DNA from: Gemmiger sp. An120
Lineage (GTDB): Bacteria; Bacillota; Clostridia; Oscillospirales; Ruminococcaceae
Direction: 5' to 3'
DNA: 64,000 bases
Assembly: GCF_002160955.1 (NCBI RefSeq)
Contig: NZ_NFLN01000006.1
Location: 62,001-126,000 of the forward strand
Below are positions 9,096-20,446 of this stretch, piece by piece (the first letter of the stretch is position 1; each line of letters starts with the position of its first letter). The notes below the pieces were generated by a model. It made no database searches. It saw only the letters and a list, made by a program, of their open reading frames with translations, and was not told the DNA's origin. The position numbers and the translations under genes are program-made.

Positions 9096-10079
9096 TTACA
9101 GGCTGTACACCCCGGGCTTGTAGCTGTCCATATGGGTGCGCAGGAATTCGATGGTTTCCGCCAGGCCCTGTTCAAAGGTATATTTCGGGGCCCAGCCGGT
9201 CATGGCGCGCAGCTTGTCCGCGCAGCCCAGCAGGCGGTTGACCTCGCTCTTTTCCGGGCGCAGGCGCTGCTCGTCGCAGACGATTTTGGCCTCGGGGTTG
9301 ATCTGGCGGATCAGCTCGTTGGCCAGATCACCGATGGAATGTTCCTGCCCGGTGGCGATGTTGACCTCCTGACCCACGGCGGCGGGGCAGTCCGCCAGGG
9401 CCATGAAGCCGGCGGCGGTGTCCTTAACGTAGTTGAAGTCCCGGGTGGGGGTCAGGCTGCCCAGCTTGATCTCGGTCTGGCCGTTGAGCAGCTGGGTGAT
9501 GATGGTGGGGATAACGGCCCGGCCGCTCTGGCGGGGGCCGTAGGTGTTGAAGGGACGCACGATGGTGACCGGCAGATCAAAGCTGCGGTAGAAGCTCTCG
9601 GCCAGGCGGTCGGCGCCGATCTTGGTGGCGGAGTAGGGGCTCTGGCCCTGGAAGGGGTGTTTTTCATCGATGGGCACATACTGGGCGGTGCCGTACACCT
9701 CGCTGGTGCTGGTGACCAGCAGGCGGGAGGTGCCCACCTGACGGGCCGCGTTCAGCACGTTCAGGGTGCCCTTGATGTTGGTGTCCACATAGCTGTCCGG
9801 GCTGTGGTAGCTGAAGGGAATGGCGATCAGCGCCGCCAGGTGATAGACGATCTCCTGGCCTTCCATGGCGGTGCGCACCCCGTTGGGGTCGCGGATGTCG
9901 CCCATAAAGACCTCGATCTCGTTTTTGATGGCCGGTTCCAGGCTGTCCAGCCAGCCCCAGCTTCCGAAAGAGTTATAGTAGCAGAACGCCTTGACACGCT
10001 CGCCTTTTTTGACCAGTTCCTCGGTGAGGTGACTGCCGATAAAGCCGTCCGCGCCGGTGACCATGACGGTATGCGCCAT
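9096..10079 (-). CDS. legB: LegB-family NDP-sugar 4,6-dehydratase (extended SDR)
   Basis: A 327-aa extended short-chain dehydrogenase. The NAD-binding GxxGxxG motif lies at residues 9-15 (GADGFIGS), TSTSEVYG at 123-130, and the catalytic YxxxK is Tyr149-Lys153 in SPYSATK. The family converts GDP- or UDP-GlcNAc to the 4-keto-6-deoxy sugar, the first committed step toward legionaminic acid; LegC then aminates it. The ATG at 10079 is preferred over one at 10088 because AGAAAGG is spaced correctly only for the former. The gene heads the operon behind a strong promoter (10156-10184). LegG, LegH, LegI and LegF are not in the window and may lie beyond base 1. Confidence 0.9.
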   Translation of the reverse strand: MAHTVMVTGADGFIGSHLTEELVKKGERVKAFCYYNSFGSWGWLDSLEPAIKNEIEVFMGDIRDPNGVRTAMEGQEIVYHLAALIAIPFSYHSPDSYVDTNIKGTLNVLNAARQVGTSRLLVTSTSEVYGTAQYVPIDEKHPFQGQSPYSATKIGADRLAESFYRSFDLPVTIVRPFNTYGPRQSGRAVIPTIITQLLNGQTEIKLGSLTPTRDFNYVKDTAAGFMALADCPAAVGQEVNIATGQEHSIGDLANELIRQINPEAKIVCDEQRLRPEKSEVNRLLGCADKLRAMTGWAPKYTFEQGLAETIEFLRTHMDSYKPGVYSL

Positions 10080-10155
10080 ATTGTCCATCCTTTCTGCCCG
10101 CGCCGAGGGCGGGCGGGGCCCCGCGGTTGGCCGCGGGCCGCAATTTTCTTTGTAT

Positions 10156-10184
10156 AGTATACCGTAAAAGGGCGTAAACTTCAA
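10156..10184 (-). promoter_or_regulatory. Promoter of the legB operon
   Basis: On the minus strand, -35 TTGAAG (10179-10184), a 17-base spacer and -10 TATACT (10156-10161). It is the only good sigma-A-type match upstream of legB, about 77 bases before the start codon. Confidence 0.75.
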
Positions 10185-10203
10185 CACGCAACCGCGCCGG
10201 AGC

Positions 10204-10247
10204 AAAACAAAAGGCTCTCCCCTGTCCGCCGCGGACAAGGGAAAGCC
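10204..10247 (-). terminator. Rho-independent terminator of the TetR gene
   Basis: On the minus strand a 15-bp stem (GGCTTTCCCTTGTCC with GGACAGGGGAGAGCC, two G-U pairs) is followed by TTTTGTTTT. It separates the tetR gene from the legB promoter. Confidence 0.85.
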
Positions 10248-10259
10248 TGGTTTGATCGT

Positions 10260-10832
10260 TCAGCCCCGCAGCCCGGCCAGGCTGATGGGGAAGAAACGGC
10301 GCACCGCTTCCACCAGATCGTAGGAGCCGTCCCGTTTGGCCCAGTCGCTGCAGAAGCCCCGCAGCACCACCATGGTGTAGCGGGCACACTCCCGGGCGGA
10401 GTAGGGGCACAGGAACTGATTCTTGGCCTTGCCCCGCTCAAAGATGCCCTCCAGCACCTGGCTGATGGGCCGCTTTTCGCTGAGCAGGTCGCCGGCCGGC
10501 TGCTGCAGGGGCAGCGCCATGAAGCAGCGGGTGGCCGCCACGCCGGTCTGGACGCAGTAGTCGGCGTAGCATTCGGCAAACAGGGACAGGTTGGCGGCCT
10601 CGTCTTCGGTGAAGCGGGGCTGCACCCGCCGCTGGAAATGCTCGTCAATGCGCCGGTAGAGCAGCTGATGCAGCTCATATTTTTCCGGGAAATAGTGATA
10701 GAAGGTACCGGTGGAGATGCCCAGCCGGCCGCACAGGTACCGTACCCGCAGCGCCTCGTAGCCCTCCCGGTCAACCAGTTCGTAGATTTCTTCCAGCAGC
10801 GCCGTGCGGCGCGCCTGGTATTTATCGGTCAT
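10260..10832 (-). CDS. TetR/AcrR-family transcriptional regulator
   Basis: A 190-aa regulator. Residues 1-50 form the TetR DNA-binding domain, with the helix-turn-helix CGRLGISTGTFYHYFPEKYEL; the rest is the helical ligand-binding domain, with no recognisable ligand signature. The start at 10832 follows AAAGGAG by 8 bases; a GTG three codons upstream would overlap that site. It is a single-gene unit with its own terminator. It could control the legB operon downstream or the flavoprotein gene upstream; the inverted repeat at 12959-12976 is one candidate operator, but nothing ties it to this protein. Confidence 0.88.
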   Translation of the reverse strand: MTDKYQARRTALLEEIYELVDREGYEALRVRYLCGRLGISTGTFYHYFPEKYELHQLLYRRIDEHFQRRVQPRFTEDEAANLSLFAECYADYCVQTGVAATRCFMALPLQQPAGDLLSEKRPISQVLEGIFERGKAKNQFLCPYSARECARYTMVVLRGFCSDWAKRDGSYDLVEAVRRFFPISLAGLRG

Positions 10833-10960
10833 ATGGCCCACTCCTTTCCGCCGCCAGGGTCTCGCGGCCGGGGCGAACAGGTTAAATTGTAACGGATTTT
10901 ATAAAAAAAGTAAAGCGCGGCGATCCCCTTTTCTGTTTGCCGCCCCCTGAAAACGCCCGA

Positions 10961-10995
10961 CGGGGGCCGGGAGCCGCTGCCGGCCCCGGCCCCCG
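10961..10995 (-). terminator. GC-rich hairpin downstream of the flavoprotein gene
   Basis: Arms CGGGGGCCGGG and CCCGGCCCCCG, about 40 bases past the stop on the minus strand, followed by GGGCGTTTTC. The stem is very strong but the T-run is short, so this is a probable rather than certain terminator. Confidence 0.5.
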
Positions 10996-11034
10996 CCGGT
11001 AGTATAGGATAGGTACTTAACTGCGACGTTCCGC

Positions 11035-12888
11035 TTAGCGGGTGTACTCGCTGGCGCTGGTGCCGGCGATGCGGCCGAACACCACGGTGTCGGTCAGCGC
11101 GTTGCCGCCCAGACGGTTGGTGCCGTGGATGCCGCCGGTGACCTCACCCGCCGCAAACAGGCCGGGGATGATCTCGCCGTCGGTGTTGATCACATGGCAC
11201 TCGGCGTCGATCTGCACGCCGCCCATGGTGTGGTGCACGGTGGGCACACGCTCAGCCGCATAGAAGGGGCCGTCGTTGATGCCGTCGTTCACGCCTTCCA
11301 CGTCGCTGAACAGGGTGCGGCCGAAGGAGTCGGTCTGACCCTCCAGGTCGCCGCCCTTGCAGTAACGGTTGTACTCCTCAACGGTGGCAACCAGAGCGTC
11401 GGCGGGCACGCCGATCTGCTCGGCCAGCTCTTCCAGGGTGTCGGCCTTGTAGGCACGGCCGGCAGCCACCAGGTCGTTGATGGTCTCGCCGAAGTTGTTC
11501 AGCTCATCGCCGGTGGGATAGGTGTCGCTGTCCATGATGATGAACATGGTGGTGTTGGTCTGCTCAAACAGAGCCAGGGTCATCTCGTCGCGGCGGCCGC
11601 CCTCGTTGACGAACCGCTCGCCCTGCTCGTTGACGAAGATACGGCTCTCCACAGAGTGCTCGATGTTGCCGGACAGGCTGCCGGTCTCGGGATCGCCCAG
11701 GGGCAGCAGCTGGATGTTGCCCATCTGGATCAGGTTGGCGCCCACAGCCTCGGCCATCACGATGCCGTCACCGGTGATGCCGGAAGCGTTGGTGCTGGGG
11801 ATGCTCTCGTCCAGGGTGGGCCACAGCTTGGTTTCCTCGTTGGCGGCCACACGCATCTCCACGTTGCGGGCAAAACCGCCGGTGGCCAGCACCACGCCGT
11901 TGGTGGCGGTGACGGTGACGGTGTTGCCGGTAGCGCCGGTGCACTTGACGCCGGTCACCGCGCCGTTCTCATCCACCAGCAGCTCGTTGGCGGTGGTGTT
12001 GTACAGCATGGTGATGCCTTCGTTGTTGTCCAGGTAGTTCTGGTAGGTCTTGAAGAAGCCGGTGCCCTCGGGGTCAGCGGGCTGCTGGGCGCGGGGCCAC
12101 AGGCCGCCGGTCACGGTGAAGACCACGCCGGTGAACTCCATGCCCAGGTCCTTCAGCCATTCCACGCCGTCCCAGGCCTGCTCGCACAGGATGGTGACCA
12201 GTTCCAGGTCGCCCTGCTCGTCGCCGCCCTCGTAGGTCTGCTGGATGTGCAGGGCCACGCTGTCCTCATGCTCGGCGGCCACTTCGCTGCCGTCGTCCAC
12301 CGCGTTCATGGCGCCGCCGCTCAGGATGGTGTTGCCGCCCATCGCGCCGGTCTTCTCCACCACGATCACGTTCTTGCCCGCCTGGTTGGCGGTCACAGCG
12401 GCGGCCATGCCGGCGCCGCCCGCGCCGATCACCAGCACGTCGGTGGTGTACTCGGCGTCTTCTTCCTTGACCACCTCAGGGCTCTTGGCCTGCCAGGCGG
12501 CAATGGTCTCGTCGCTGGCGCCCGCCTGCTTCAGGCAGTCGGTCACGCCTTCCAGGATGGCGTTGCTGGTCAGGGTGGCGCCGGCCACGGCGTCGATGCC
12601 CAGGCCCTGCAGCTCCATGATCTGAGCGGGCAGGCTCTCGGCGATCGGGGCGCCCACGCCCTCGGTCTCCTGATGCTCCACCTGGATGTCGGTGATGGCA
12701 TTGGCGTCCACCGTCACGGTGACGGTCAGCTCATGCATGCCGGTCTGGGTGCTGCTGTAGGTGCCCGGGGTGAACACGCCCGCCGCGCTGGAAGCGGAGG
12801 AGGACGGGGCGCTGCCGCAAGCCACCGCGCTCAGCGCCATAGCGGCGCAGAGCACCAGGCACAGCAGTCTGCGCATGGTCTTTTTCAT
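11035..12888 (-). CDS. FMN-binding lipoprotein flavin reductase (fumarate/urocanate reductase-like)
   Basis: A 617-aa exported flavoprotein. Residues 1-23 are a lipoprotein signal peptide with lipobox SAVAC (Cys24). An FMN-binding domain follows (residues 37-125); DAVAGAT places Thr105 as the residue likely to carry covalent FMN attached by ApbE. From residue 148 comes an FAD-binding reductase domain with the GAGGAG dinucleotide motif at 155-160 and a C-terminal GGIHGTNRLGGNAL. The family reduces fumarate, urocanate or related enoates outside the membrane as terminal electron acceptors; the true substrate is not decided here. The start is set by GGAAGGAA four bases upstream. It is monocistronic, with a promoter at 12985-13013. 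Confidence 0.88.
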   Translation of the reverse strand: MKKTMRRLLCLVLCAAMALSAVACGSAPSSSASSAAGVFTPGTYSSTQTGMHELTVTVTVDANAITDIQVEHQETEGVGAPIAESLPAQIMELQGLGIDAVAGATLTSNAILEGVTDCLKQAGASDETIAAWQAKSPEVVKEEDAEYTTDVLVIGAGGAGMAAAVTANQAGKNVIVVEKTGAMGGNTILSGGAMNAVDDGSEVAAEHEDSVALHIQQTYEGGDEQGDLELVTILCEQAWDGVEWLKDLGMEFTGVVFTVTGGLWPRAQQPADPEGTGFFKTYQNYLDNNEGITMLYNTTANELLVDENGAVTGVKCTGATGNTVTVTATNGVVLATGGFARNVEMRVAANEETKLWPTLDESIPSTNASGITGDGIVMAEAVGANLIQMGNIQLLPLGDPETGSLSGNIEHSVESRIFVNEQGERFVNEGGRRDEMTLALFEQTNTTMFIIMDSDTYPTGDELNNFGETINDLVAAGRAYKADTLEELAEQIGVPADALVATVEEYNRYCKGGDLEGQTDSFGRTLFSDVEGVNDGINDGPFYAAERVPTVHHTMGGVQIDAECHVINTDGEIIPGLFAAGEVTGGIHGTNRLGGNALTDTVVFGRIAGTSASEYTR

Positions 12889-12958
12889 GTGGTTCCTTCC
12901 TTTCTTAAACAATCCCTGTCATGTACCGGCCCCGCCCGCATCGCGGGGCCAACTTAAC

Positions 12959-12976
12959 ACACGTTATAAAACGTGT
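12959..12976. promoter_or_regulatory. Candidate operator of the flavoprotein gene
   Basis: Inverted repeat ACACGTT-ataa-AACGTGT directly downstream of the minus-strand -10, where a bound repressor would block transcription. The cognate regulator is unknown; the nearby TetR protein is one possibility. Confidence 0.5.
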
Positions 12977-12984
12977 TTGAAAAA

Positions 12985-13013
12985 AGTTTATCATGTATCC
13001 ATCACAAAATCAA
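12985..13013 (-). promoter_or_regulatory. Promoter of the flavoprotein gene
   Basis: On the minus strand, -35 TTGATT (13008-13013), a 17-base spacer and -10 TAAACT (12985-12990). It fires away from the ATP synthase promoter in the same 300-bp divergent region (12889-13192); the rest of that gap shows nothing else clear. Confidence 0.7.
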
Positions 13014-13107
13014 CACATTTTCCCACAGGTAACCAAATTGTTACTTTTTTGCCATTCCGGCACAAACCGCAGAATGGCGCCATTCTCTGCTTTTCTTATA
13101 ATTTTTG

Positions 13108-13136
13108 TTGTTCTCGCACGGGAAATTTGATATACT
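13108..13136 (+). promoter_or_regulatory. Extended -10 promoter of the ATP synthase operon
   Basis: -10 TATACT (13131-13136) is preceded by a TGA extension (TGn), with a weak -35 TTGTTC (13108-13113) at 17 bases. It lies 56 bases before the first gene of the atp operon. Confidence 0.65.
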
Positions 13137-13192
13137 ATGAACAATGCTTTTTGCGGCGCGCCGGTGTGCCGCGGAAAGGAGGCAGACCTGTT

Positions 13193-13456
13193 TTGAAACC
13201 TATGATGGAGCTGGTACGGGGCCTTGCCTGGTTCACCCAGCTGGGCATCTCGCTGGTGGTCCCGGTTCTGTTGTTTGTGGGCGGCGCAGCCTGGCTGCAG
13301 CAGCGGTTTGGCGCGCCCGGCTGGATCATGATCCCGGCCTTTGTGCTGGGGCTTGGCACCGCCGGGGCCACGGCCCGCAAATTCTACCGGGACGCCTGCC
13401 GCAAGGCGGATCGGTCCGCACGCAAAGCCCCTCAGAGCTTCAACCGGCATCTTTGA
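13193..13456 (+). CDS. AtpZ-like small membrane protein heading the ATP synthase operon
   Basis: An 87-aa protein with two hydrophobic helices (about residues 13-34 and 43-62) and a basic C-terminus. It resembles the small AtpZ/AtpI-type proteins encoded first in Firmicute atp operons, which help c-ring assembly or Mg2+ handling. The frame is open well upstream, but the start is set at TTG 13193 because AAGGAGG sits 10 bases before it; the next ATG would be too far. Twenty bases separate it from the next gene. Confidence 0.7.
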   Translation: MKPMMELVRGLAWFTQLGISLVVPVLLFVGGAAWLQQRFGAPGWIMIPAFVLGLGTAGATARKFYRDACRKADRSARKAPQSFNRHL

Positions 13457-13476
13457 TCCAGAAAGGAGTGTATCCT

Positions 13477-13899
13477 ATGCATCTGCAGCCAGACGTTAAG
13501 CGGGAACTGCGGCATATCGGCATCGGCTGCGCCGTGGGCGCGGTGGTGCTGAGCGCGGGGTGGGGCCTGCTGGCGGCAGCCGGTACGGGCCTTTCTTTCG
13601 GCCCGGCGGTTCCGGTGAGCGCGGTGCTGGGGGCGGCGGTGGCCTGGCTGAACTTTTTCGGGCTGGCCGTCACCCTGCAGAAAGCCGTACATTGCGACAG
13701 TGAGACCGGTCGGCACAACCTGCTGCGCATGTCCGATCTGTACCGCAAGCTGGGGCTGGGCGTGTTCCTTGTGGCCATGATCCTGATCCCCTTTTTCAAC
13801 TGGGTGGCAGCGGCCATCCCGCTTTTGTTCCCCCAGCTGACCATTTTTGTGATGTACGCCTTCGGGCGCAAGACCACAAGCAGCAAGGGAGGTGAATAA
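13477..13899 (+). CDS. atpI: ATP synthase subunit I (AtpI-like)
   Basis: A 140-aa membrane protein with four hydrophobic segments (about residues 13-35, 40-60, 85-103 and 106-125), immediately before atpB. Length, topology and position fit AtpI, a chaperone for assembly of the c-ring. Sequence conservation in this family is weak, so the call rests mostly on context. AAAGGAG precedes the ATG. Confidence 0.75.
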   Translation: MHLQPDVKRELRHIGIGCAVGAVVLSAGWGLLAAAGTGLSFGPAVPVSAVLGAAVAWLNFFGLAVTLQKAVHCDSETGRHNLLRMSDLYRKLGLGVFLVAMILIPFFNWVAAAIPLLFPQLTIFVMYAFGRKTTSSKGGE

Positions 13900-13907
13900 C
13901 AACAGCT

Positions 13908-14654
13908 ATGGACGTAAGCATCAACGGCGCACCGATCTATACCATCCCCATCGGCGGCGGTATCCAGATCTCGGCCACCATCATCAGCAGCTGGATCGTG
14001 ATGATCCTGATCACCGGCGTGTGCATCTGGCTCACCCGGGATCTCAAGGTCACCGGCATTTCCAAGCGGCAGGCGGCAGCGGAATTTCTGGTAAACACCG
14101 CCACCAACTTCGTGCGGGGCAACATGGGGGTCAAGTTTGACGCCTTCATCCCCTTTGTGGCCGCCCTGTTCGCCACCAGCCTGGTGAGCAACCTGATCAG
14201 CCTGGTGGGCATCTGGAGCCCCACGGCGGACCTGTCCACCGAGGCGGCCTGGGCGGTGATGGTGTTCTTCCTGATCACCCGCGCCAAGATCCGTTCCGGC
14301 GGTCTGGGCGGATACCTGAAGGGCTTTACCGAGCCGGTCTTCGTGCTGACCCCCTTCAACATCCTGTCCGAGATTGCTACCCCCATCAGTATGGCCTGCC
14401 GTCACTTCGGCAACATTTTGTCCGGCACGGTCACCAGTACGCTGCTTTACGCGGCGCTGGCCCTGGCCAGCCACGCGCTGCTGGGCTGGCTGCCCGGCGC
14501 GCTGGGTGAGGTGCTGGGGGCCATCCCCATCCTGTCGGTGGGCATTCCGGCCATCGCCGGTTTGTACTTCGACTGGTTCTCCGGCTTCATGCAGGCGTTT
14601 ATCTTCTGCATGCTGACCACCCTGTATATCGCCAACGCCGCTGGGGAGGAATGA
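13908..14654 (+). CDS. atpB: ATP synthase Fo subunit a
   Basis: A 248-aa polytopic stator subunit that forms the ion half-channels against the c-ring. The essential arginine is Arg165 in SMACRHFGNILSG, matching the family RLFGN signature with His in place of Leu after the Arg. About six membrane segments are seen. AAGGGAGGTG precedes the start. It is the first structural gene of the canonical order a-c-b-delta-alpha-gamma-beta-epsilon. Confidence 0.95.
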   Translation: MDVSINGAPIYTIPIGGGIQISATIISSWIVMILITGVCIWLTRDLKVTGISKRQAAAEFLVNTATNFVRGNMGVKFDAFIPFVAALFATSLVSNLISLVGIWSPTADLSTEAAWAVMVFFLITRAKIRSGGLGGYLKGFTEPVFVLTPFNILSEIATPISMACRHFGNILSGTVTSTLLYAALALASHALLGWLPGALGEVLGAIPILSVGIPAIAGLYFDWFSGFMQAFIFCMLTTLYIANAAGEE

Positions 14655-14699
14655 CCCTGCCCGGCCGCCGTACAACCAAAACACAACTATTATTTTTAG

Positions 14700-14990
<291 letters not shown>

Positions 14991-15031
14991 TCGGCCCCAT
15001 ACCATTTTGAACAAGGAGGCGTGACAATCAG

Positions 15032-15532
15032 ATGTTTCAGCAACTGGTGACCATTGTACCCTGGAACTTTGTCGCGGCCATCTGCAACCTGCTGATCCAG
15101 ATGTGGCTGATCAAGAAGTTCTTGTTCAAGCCGGTGCAGAAGGTGCTGGCCCAGCGCCAGCAGCTTGCCGATGCCCAGATTGCGGACGCCGAGGCGGCCC
15201 GCACCGACGCGGAGGCCATGCGCGCCGACTATGAGCAGCGCCTGGCTGCCGCCAAGGAAGAGGCGGCCGCCCTGGTCCAGAACGCCACCCGCACCGCCCA
15301 GCTGCGCAGCGAGGAGATCCTGCGCCAGGCCCAGGCGGACGCGGTGGAGATCAAGAACAAGGCGGACGCGGACATCGCCCAGCAGCGCAAGAAGGCCATC
15401 AACGAGGTCAAGGACGAGATCGGCGGCATCGCCATGGACATTGCGTCCAAGGTGGTGGAGCGGGAGATCGACCAGCAGGCCCATCAGGACCTGATCGACG
15501 AGTTTATCCGGAATGTGGGTGACGCATCATGA
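15032..15532 (+). CDS. atpF: ATP synthase Fo subunit b
   Basis: A 166-aa peripheral stalk subunit. One membrane helix spans about residues 7-27 (NFVAAICNLLIQMWLIKKFL), followed by a long Ala/Glu/Arg-rich coiled coil to about residue 140. It links subunit a to delta and the alpha3beta3 head. AAGGAGG precedes the start, and the stop overlaps atpH by 4 bp (ATGA), so the two are translationally coupled. Confidence 0.95.
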   Translation: MFQQLVTIVPWNFVAAICNLLIQMWLIKKFLFKPVQKVLAQRQQLADAQIADAEAARTDAEAMRADYEQRLAAAKEEAAALVQNATRTAQLRSEEILRQAQADAVEIKNKADADIAQQRKKAINEVKDEIGGIAMDIASKVVEREIDQQAHQDLIDEFIRNVGDAS

Positions 15533-16068
15533 CCGATGTGGGCAAGATGTACGGCGGCGCGCTGTTTGAACTGTGCGCCGAAGAAGCCCGGGACGAGGCC
15601 GTGCGCGATCAGCTGCGCCAGGTGACCGCCCTTATGCGGGAAAATCCCGACTATGAAAAGCTGCTGTGCACCCCCAACATCCCCAAGGCGGAGCGCTGCG
15701 CCCTGTTGGACGAAGCGCTGCGCGGGCAGGTGGACCCCTACCTGCTGAATTTCCTCAAGATCCTGTGCGAGAACGGCACATTGCGGCAGCTGAGCGCCTG
15801 CGAAAAGGAGTTCAGCGCCCGGTACAACGCGGCGCGGGACATTCTGCCCGCCAAGGCCGTGAGCGCGGTGCCTCTGACCGAGGACGCCGCCGCCCGCCTG
15901 AAAGCCAAGCTGGAAAGCCTGACCGGCAAGACCGTGGACCTGAGCTTTGCGGTGGACCCGGCCTGCCTGGGCGGCATCCGGCTGGAGATGGACGGCGTGC
16001 GCTTTGACGGCACGGTGGAGGGACGCCTGGCCCGGCTGCGGCGCGATCTGGAGAATATCGTATTGTAA
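15529..16068 (+). CDS. atpH: ATP synthase F1 subunit delta
   Basis: A 179-aa OSCP/delta protein, all-helical in its first 110 residues. The C-terminal signature (LGGIRLEMDGVRFDGTVEGRLARLRRDL) is the conserved delta end. It clamps the b stalk to the top of F1. The start overlaps atpF by 4 bp and 12 bases separate it from atpA. Confidence 0.95.
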   Translation: MTDVGKMYGGALFELCAEEARDEAVRDQLRQVTALMRENPDYEKLLCTPNIPKAERCALLDEALRGQVDPYLLNFLKILCENGTLRQLSACEKEFSARYNAARDILPAKAVSAVPLTEDAAARLKAKLESLTGKTVDLSFAVDPACLGGIRLEMDGVRFDGTVEGRLARLRRDLENIVL

Positions 16069-17595
<1,527 letters not shown>

Positions 17596-17610
17596 GGAGG
17601 GATCAGACGC

Positions 17611-18456
17611 ATGGCTGGTTCCATGAAAGACATCAAGCTGCGCATCAAAAGCGTGGAGAGCACCATGCAGATCACCAAGGCCATGGAGCTGGTGGCTTCC
17701 TCCAAGCTGCGGCACGCCAAACTGCGGGTGGAAAAAAGCCGCCCCTACTTTGATGTGCTGCACGCCACGCTGGCGGATATCGCGGCCCACAACACCGATT
17801 TCTCCTCCTCCTATACCGCCAGCCGGCCGGTGAAGCGCACCTGCTATGTGGTGATCGCCGGCGACCGGGGCCTGGCGGGCGGATACAACGCCAACGTGTT
17901 CAAGGCGGTGGCGGCCCATGCCCAGGGCAAGGACTGCTGCTATCTGCCGGTGGGCAAAAAGGCGCTGGAGCATTATCTGCACCGGGGCGCCGAGGTGCTG
18001 AGCCGGGAGTTCCCCGAAGCGGAGGACGTATCGGTGGGGCACTGTTTCTCCATGGCGCGCACGCTGGCCAAGGGTTTTCTGGCCGGCGAGTTCGACGAGA
18101 TCTATGTGGGATACACCAATTTTGTTTCCATGCTGACCCAGACCCCGGCGGTGCTGCGGCTGCTGCCGCTGAACCCGCCCAAGGAAAAGGCAGCCGGCCC
18201 CCAGCCCCTGATCCTCTACGAGCCGGACAGTCAGGCCGTATACGACGCCATCGTGCCGGAATACCTGGCCGGGCTGATCTACGGGGCGCTGTGCGAGAGC
18301 GTGGCCAGCGAGATGGGCGCGCGCCGCACCGCCATGGACGCGGCCAGCAAGAACGCGGGCGAGATGATCGATACCCTGAGCCTGCACTACAACCGGGCCC
18401 GTCAGGCCGCCATAACGCAAGAGATCACCGAGATCGTAGCGGGCGGCGAGGCGTGA
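17611..18456 (+). CDS. atpG: ATP synthase F1 subunit gamma
   Basis: A 281-aa rotor subunit. The N-terminus (MKDIKLRIKSVESTMQITKAMELVASSK) and C-terminus (MDAASKNAGEMIDTLSLHYNRARQAAITQEI) are the two coiled-coil halves of the shaft and carry the gamma signature. AAGGAGG precedes the start. A 38-bp gap with its own AAGGAGAGG leads to atpD. Confidence 0.96.
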   Translation: MAGSMKDIKLRIKSVESTMQITKAMELVASSKLRHAKLRVEKSRPYFDVLHATLADIAAHNTDFSSSYTASRPVKRTCYVVIAGDRGLAGGYNANVFKAVAAHAQGKDCCYLPVGKKALEHYLHRGAEVLSREFPEAEDVSVGHCFSMARTLAKGFLAGEFDEIYVGYTNFVSMLTQTPAVLRLLPLNPPKEKAAGPQPLILYEPDSQAVYDAIVPEYLAGLIYGALCESVASEMGARRTAMDAASKNAGEMIDTLSLHYNRARQAAITQEITEIVAGGEA

Positions 18457-18482
18457 CGAGGCAAGCCGGATTCTAAACGTAA

Positions 18483-19892
<1,410 letters not shown>

Positions 19893-19894
19893 GC

Positions 19895-20293
19895 ATGACC
19901 TTCGAACTTCAGATCGTGACGCCGGACGGCCTCATCTTTGAAGGGGAGGCCGAAAAGCTGTTCTGCCGCACCATCGCCGGGGACGTGTGCATCCTGGCCC
20001 GGCACTGCAATTATATGACCGCGCTGGGCATGGGCGAAGCCCGTGTGACCATGGCGGACGGCACCGTGCGGCGGGCCGCCTGCATCGGCGGCATGCTGGC
20101 GGTGACCGGCGGCAAGGCCCGTCTGGTGGCCACCACCTGGGAGTGGGCCGAGGACATCGACAAAGCCCGCGCCGAGGCCAGCCGCCATCGCGCCGAGGAG
20201 ATTCTAGCCCGCAAGGGCGCCGACGCCCGGGAGCTGGAACTGGCCAACGCCCGGCTGCGCCGCGCGCTGGTGCGTACCAGCGTGGCCCGCTGA
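19895..20293 (+). CDS. atpC: ATP synthase F1 subunit epsilon
   Basis: A 132-aa subunit. The N-terminal beta-sandwich (FELQIVTPDGLIFEGEAE, GDVCILARHCNYMTAL) and two C-terminal helices (about residues 85-132) match the regulatory epsilon subunit. The ATG at 19895 is chosen; a GTG at 19889 overlapping the atpD stop is an alternative adding two residues. It is the last gene of the operon, followed by a strong terminator. Confidence 0.94.
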   Translation: MTFELQIVTPDGLIFEGEAEKLFCRTIAGDVCILARHCNYMTALGMGEARVTMADGTVRRAACIGGMLAVTGGKARLVATTWEWAEDIDKARAEASRHRAEEILARKGADARELELANARLRRALVRTSVAR

Positions 20294-20312
20294 GACGGCA
20301 TTTCCGGAACGC

Positions 20313-20348
20313 AATACGCGGAGGAAGCATTTTCCTCCGCGTATTTTT
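20313..20348 (+). terminator. Rho-independent terminator of the ATP synthase operon
   Basis: A 14-bp stem (AATACGCGGAGGAA with TTCCTCCGCGTATT) is followed by a T-run, 20 bases after the atpC stop. Confidence 0.92.
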
Positions 20349-20446
20349 ATCTCTTTGTATACTTTTCGTTTTAACCGTTTTCTTTCCCGCCCGGATATGG
20401 TAGGATGGAGATGAACCAATTTTACCGCGCAAAGGAGGGCCCGCTC

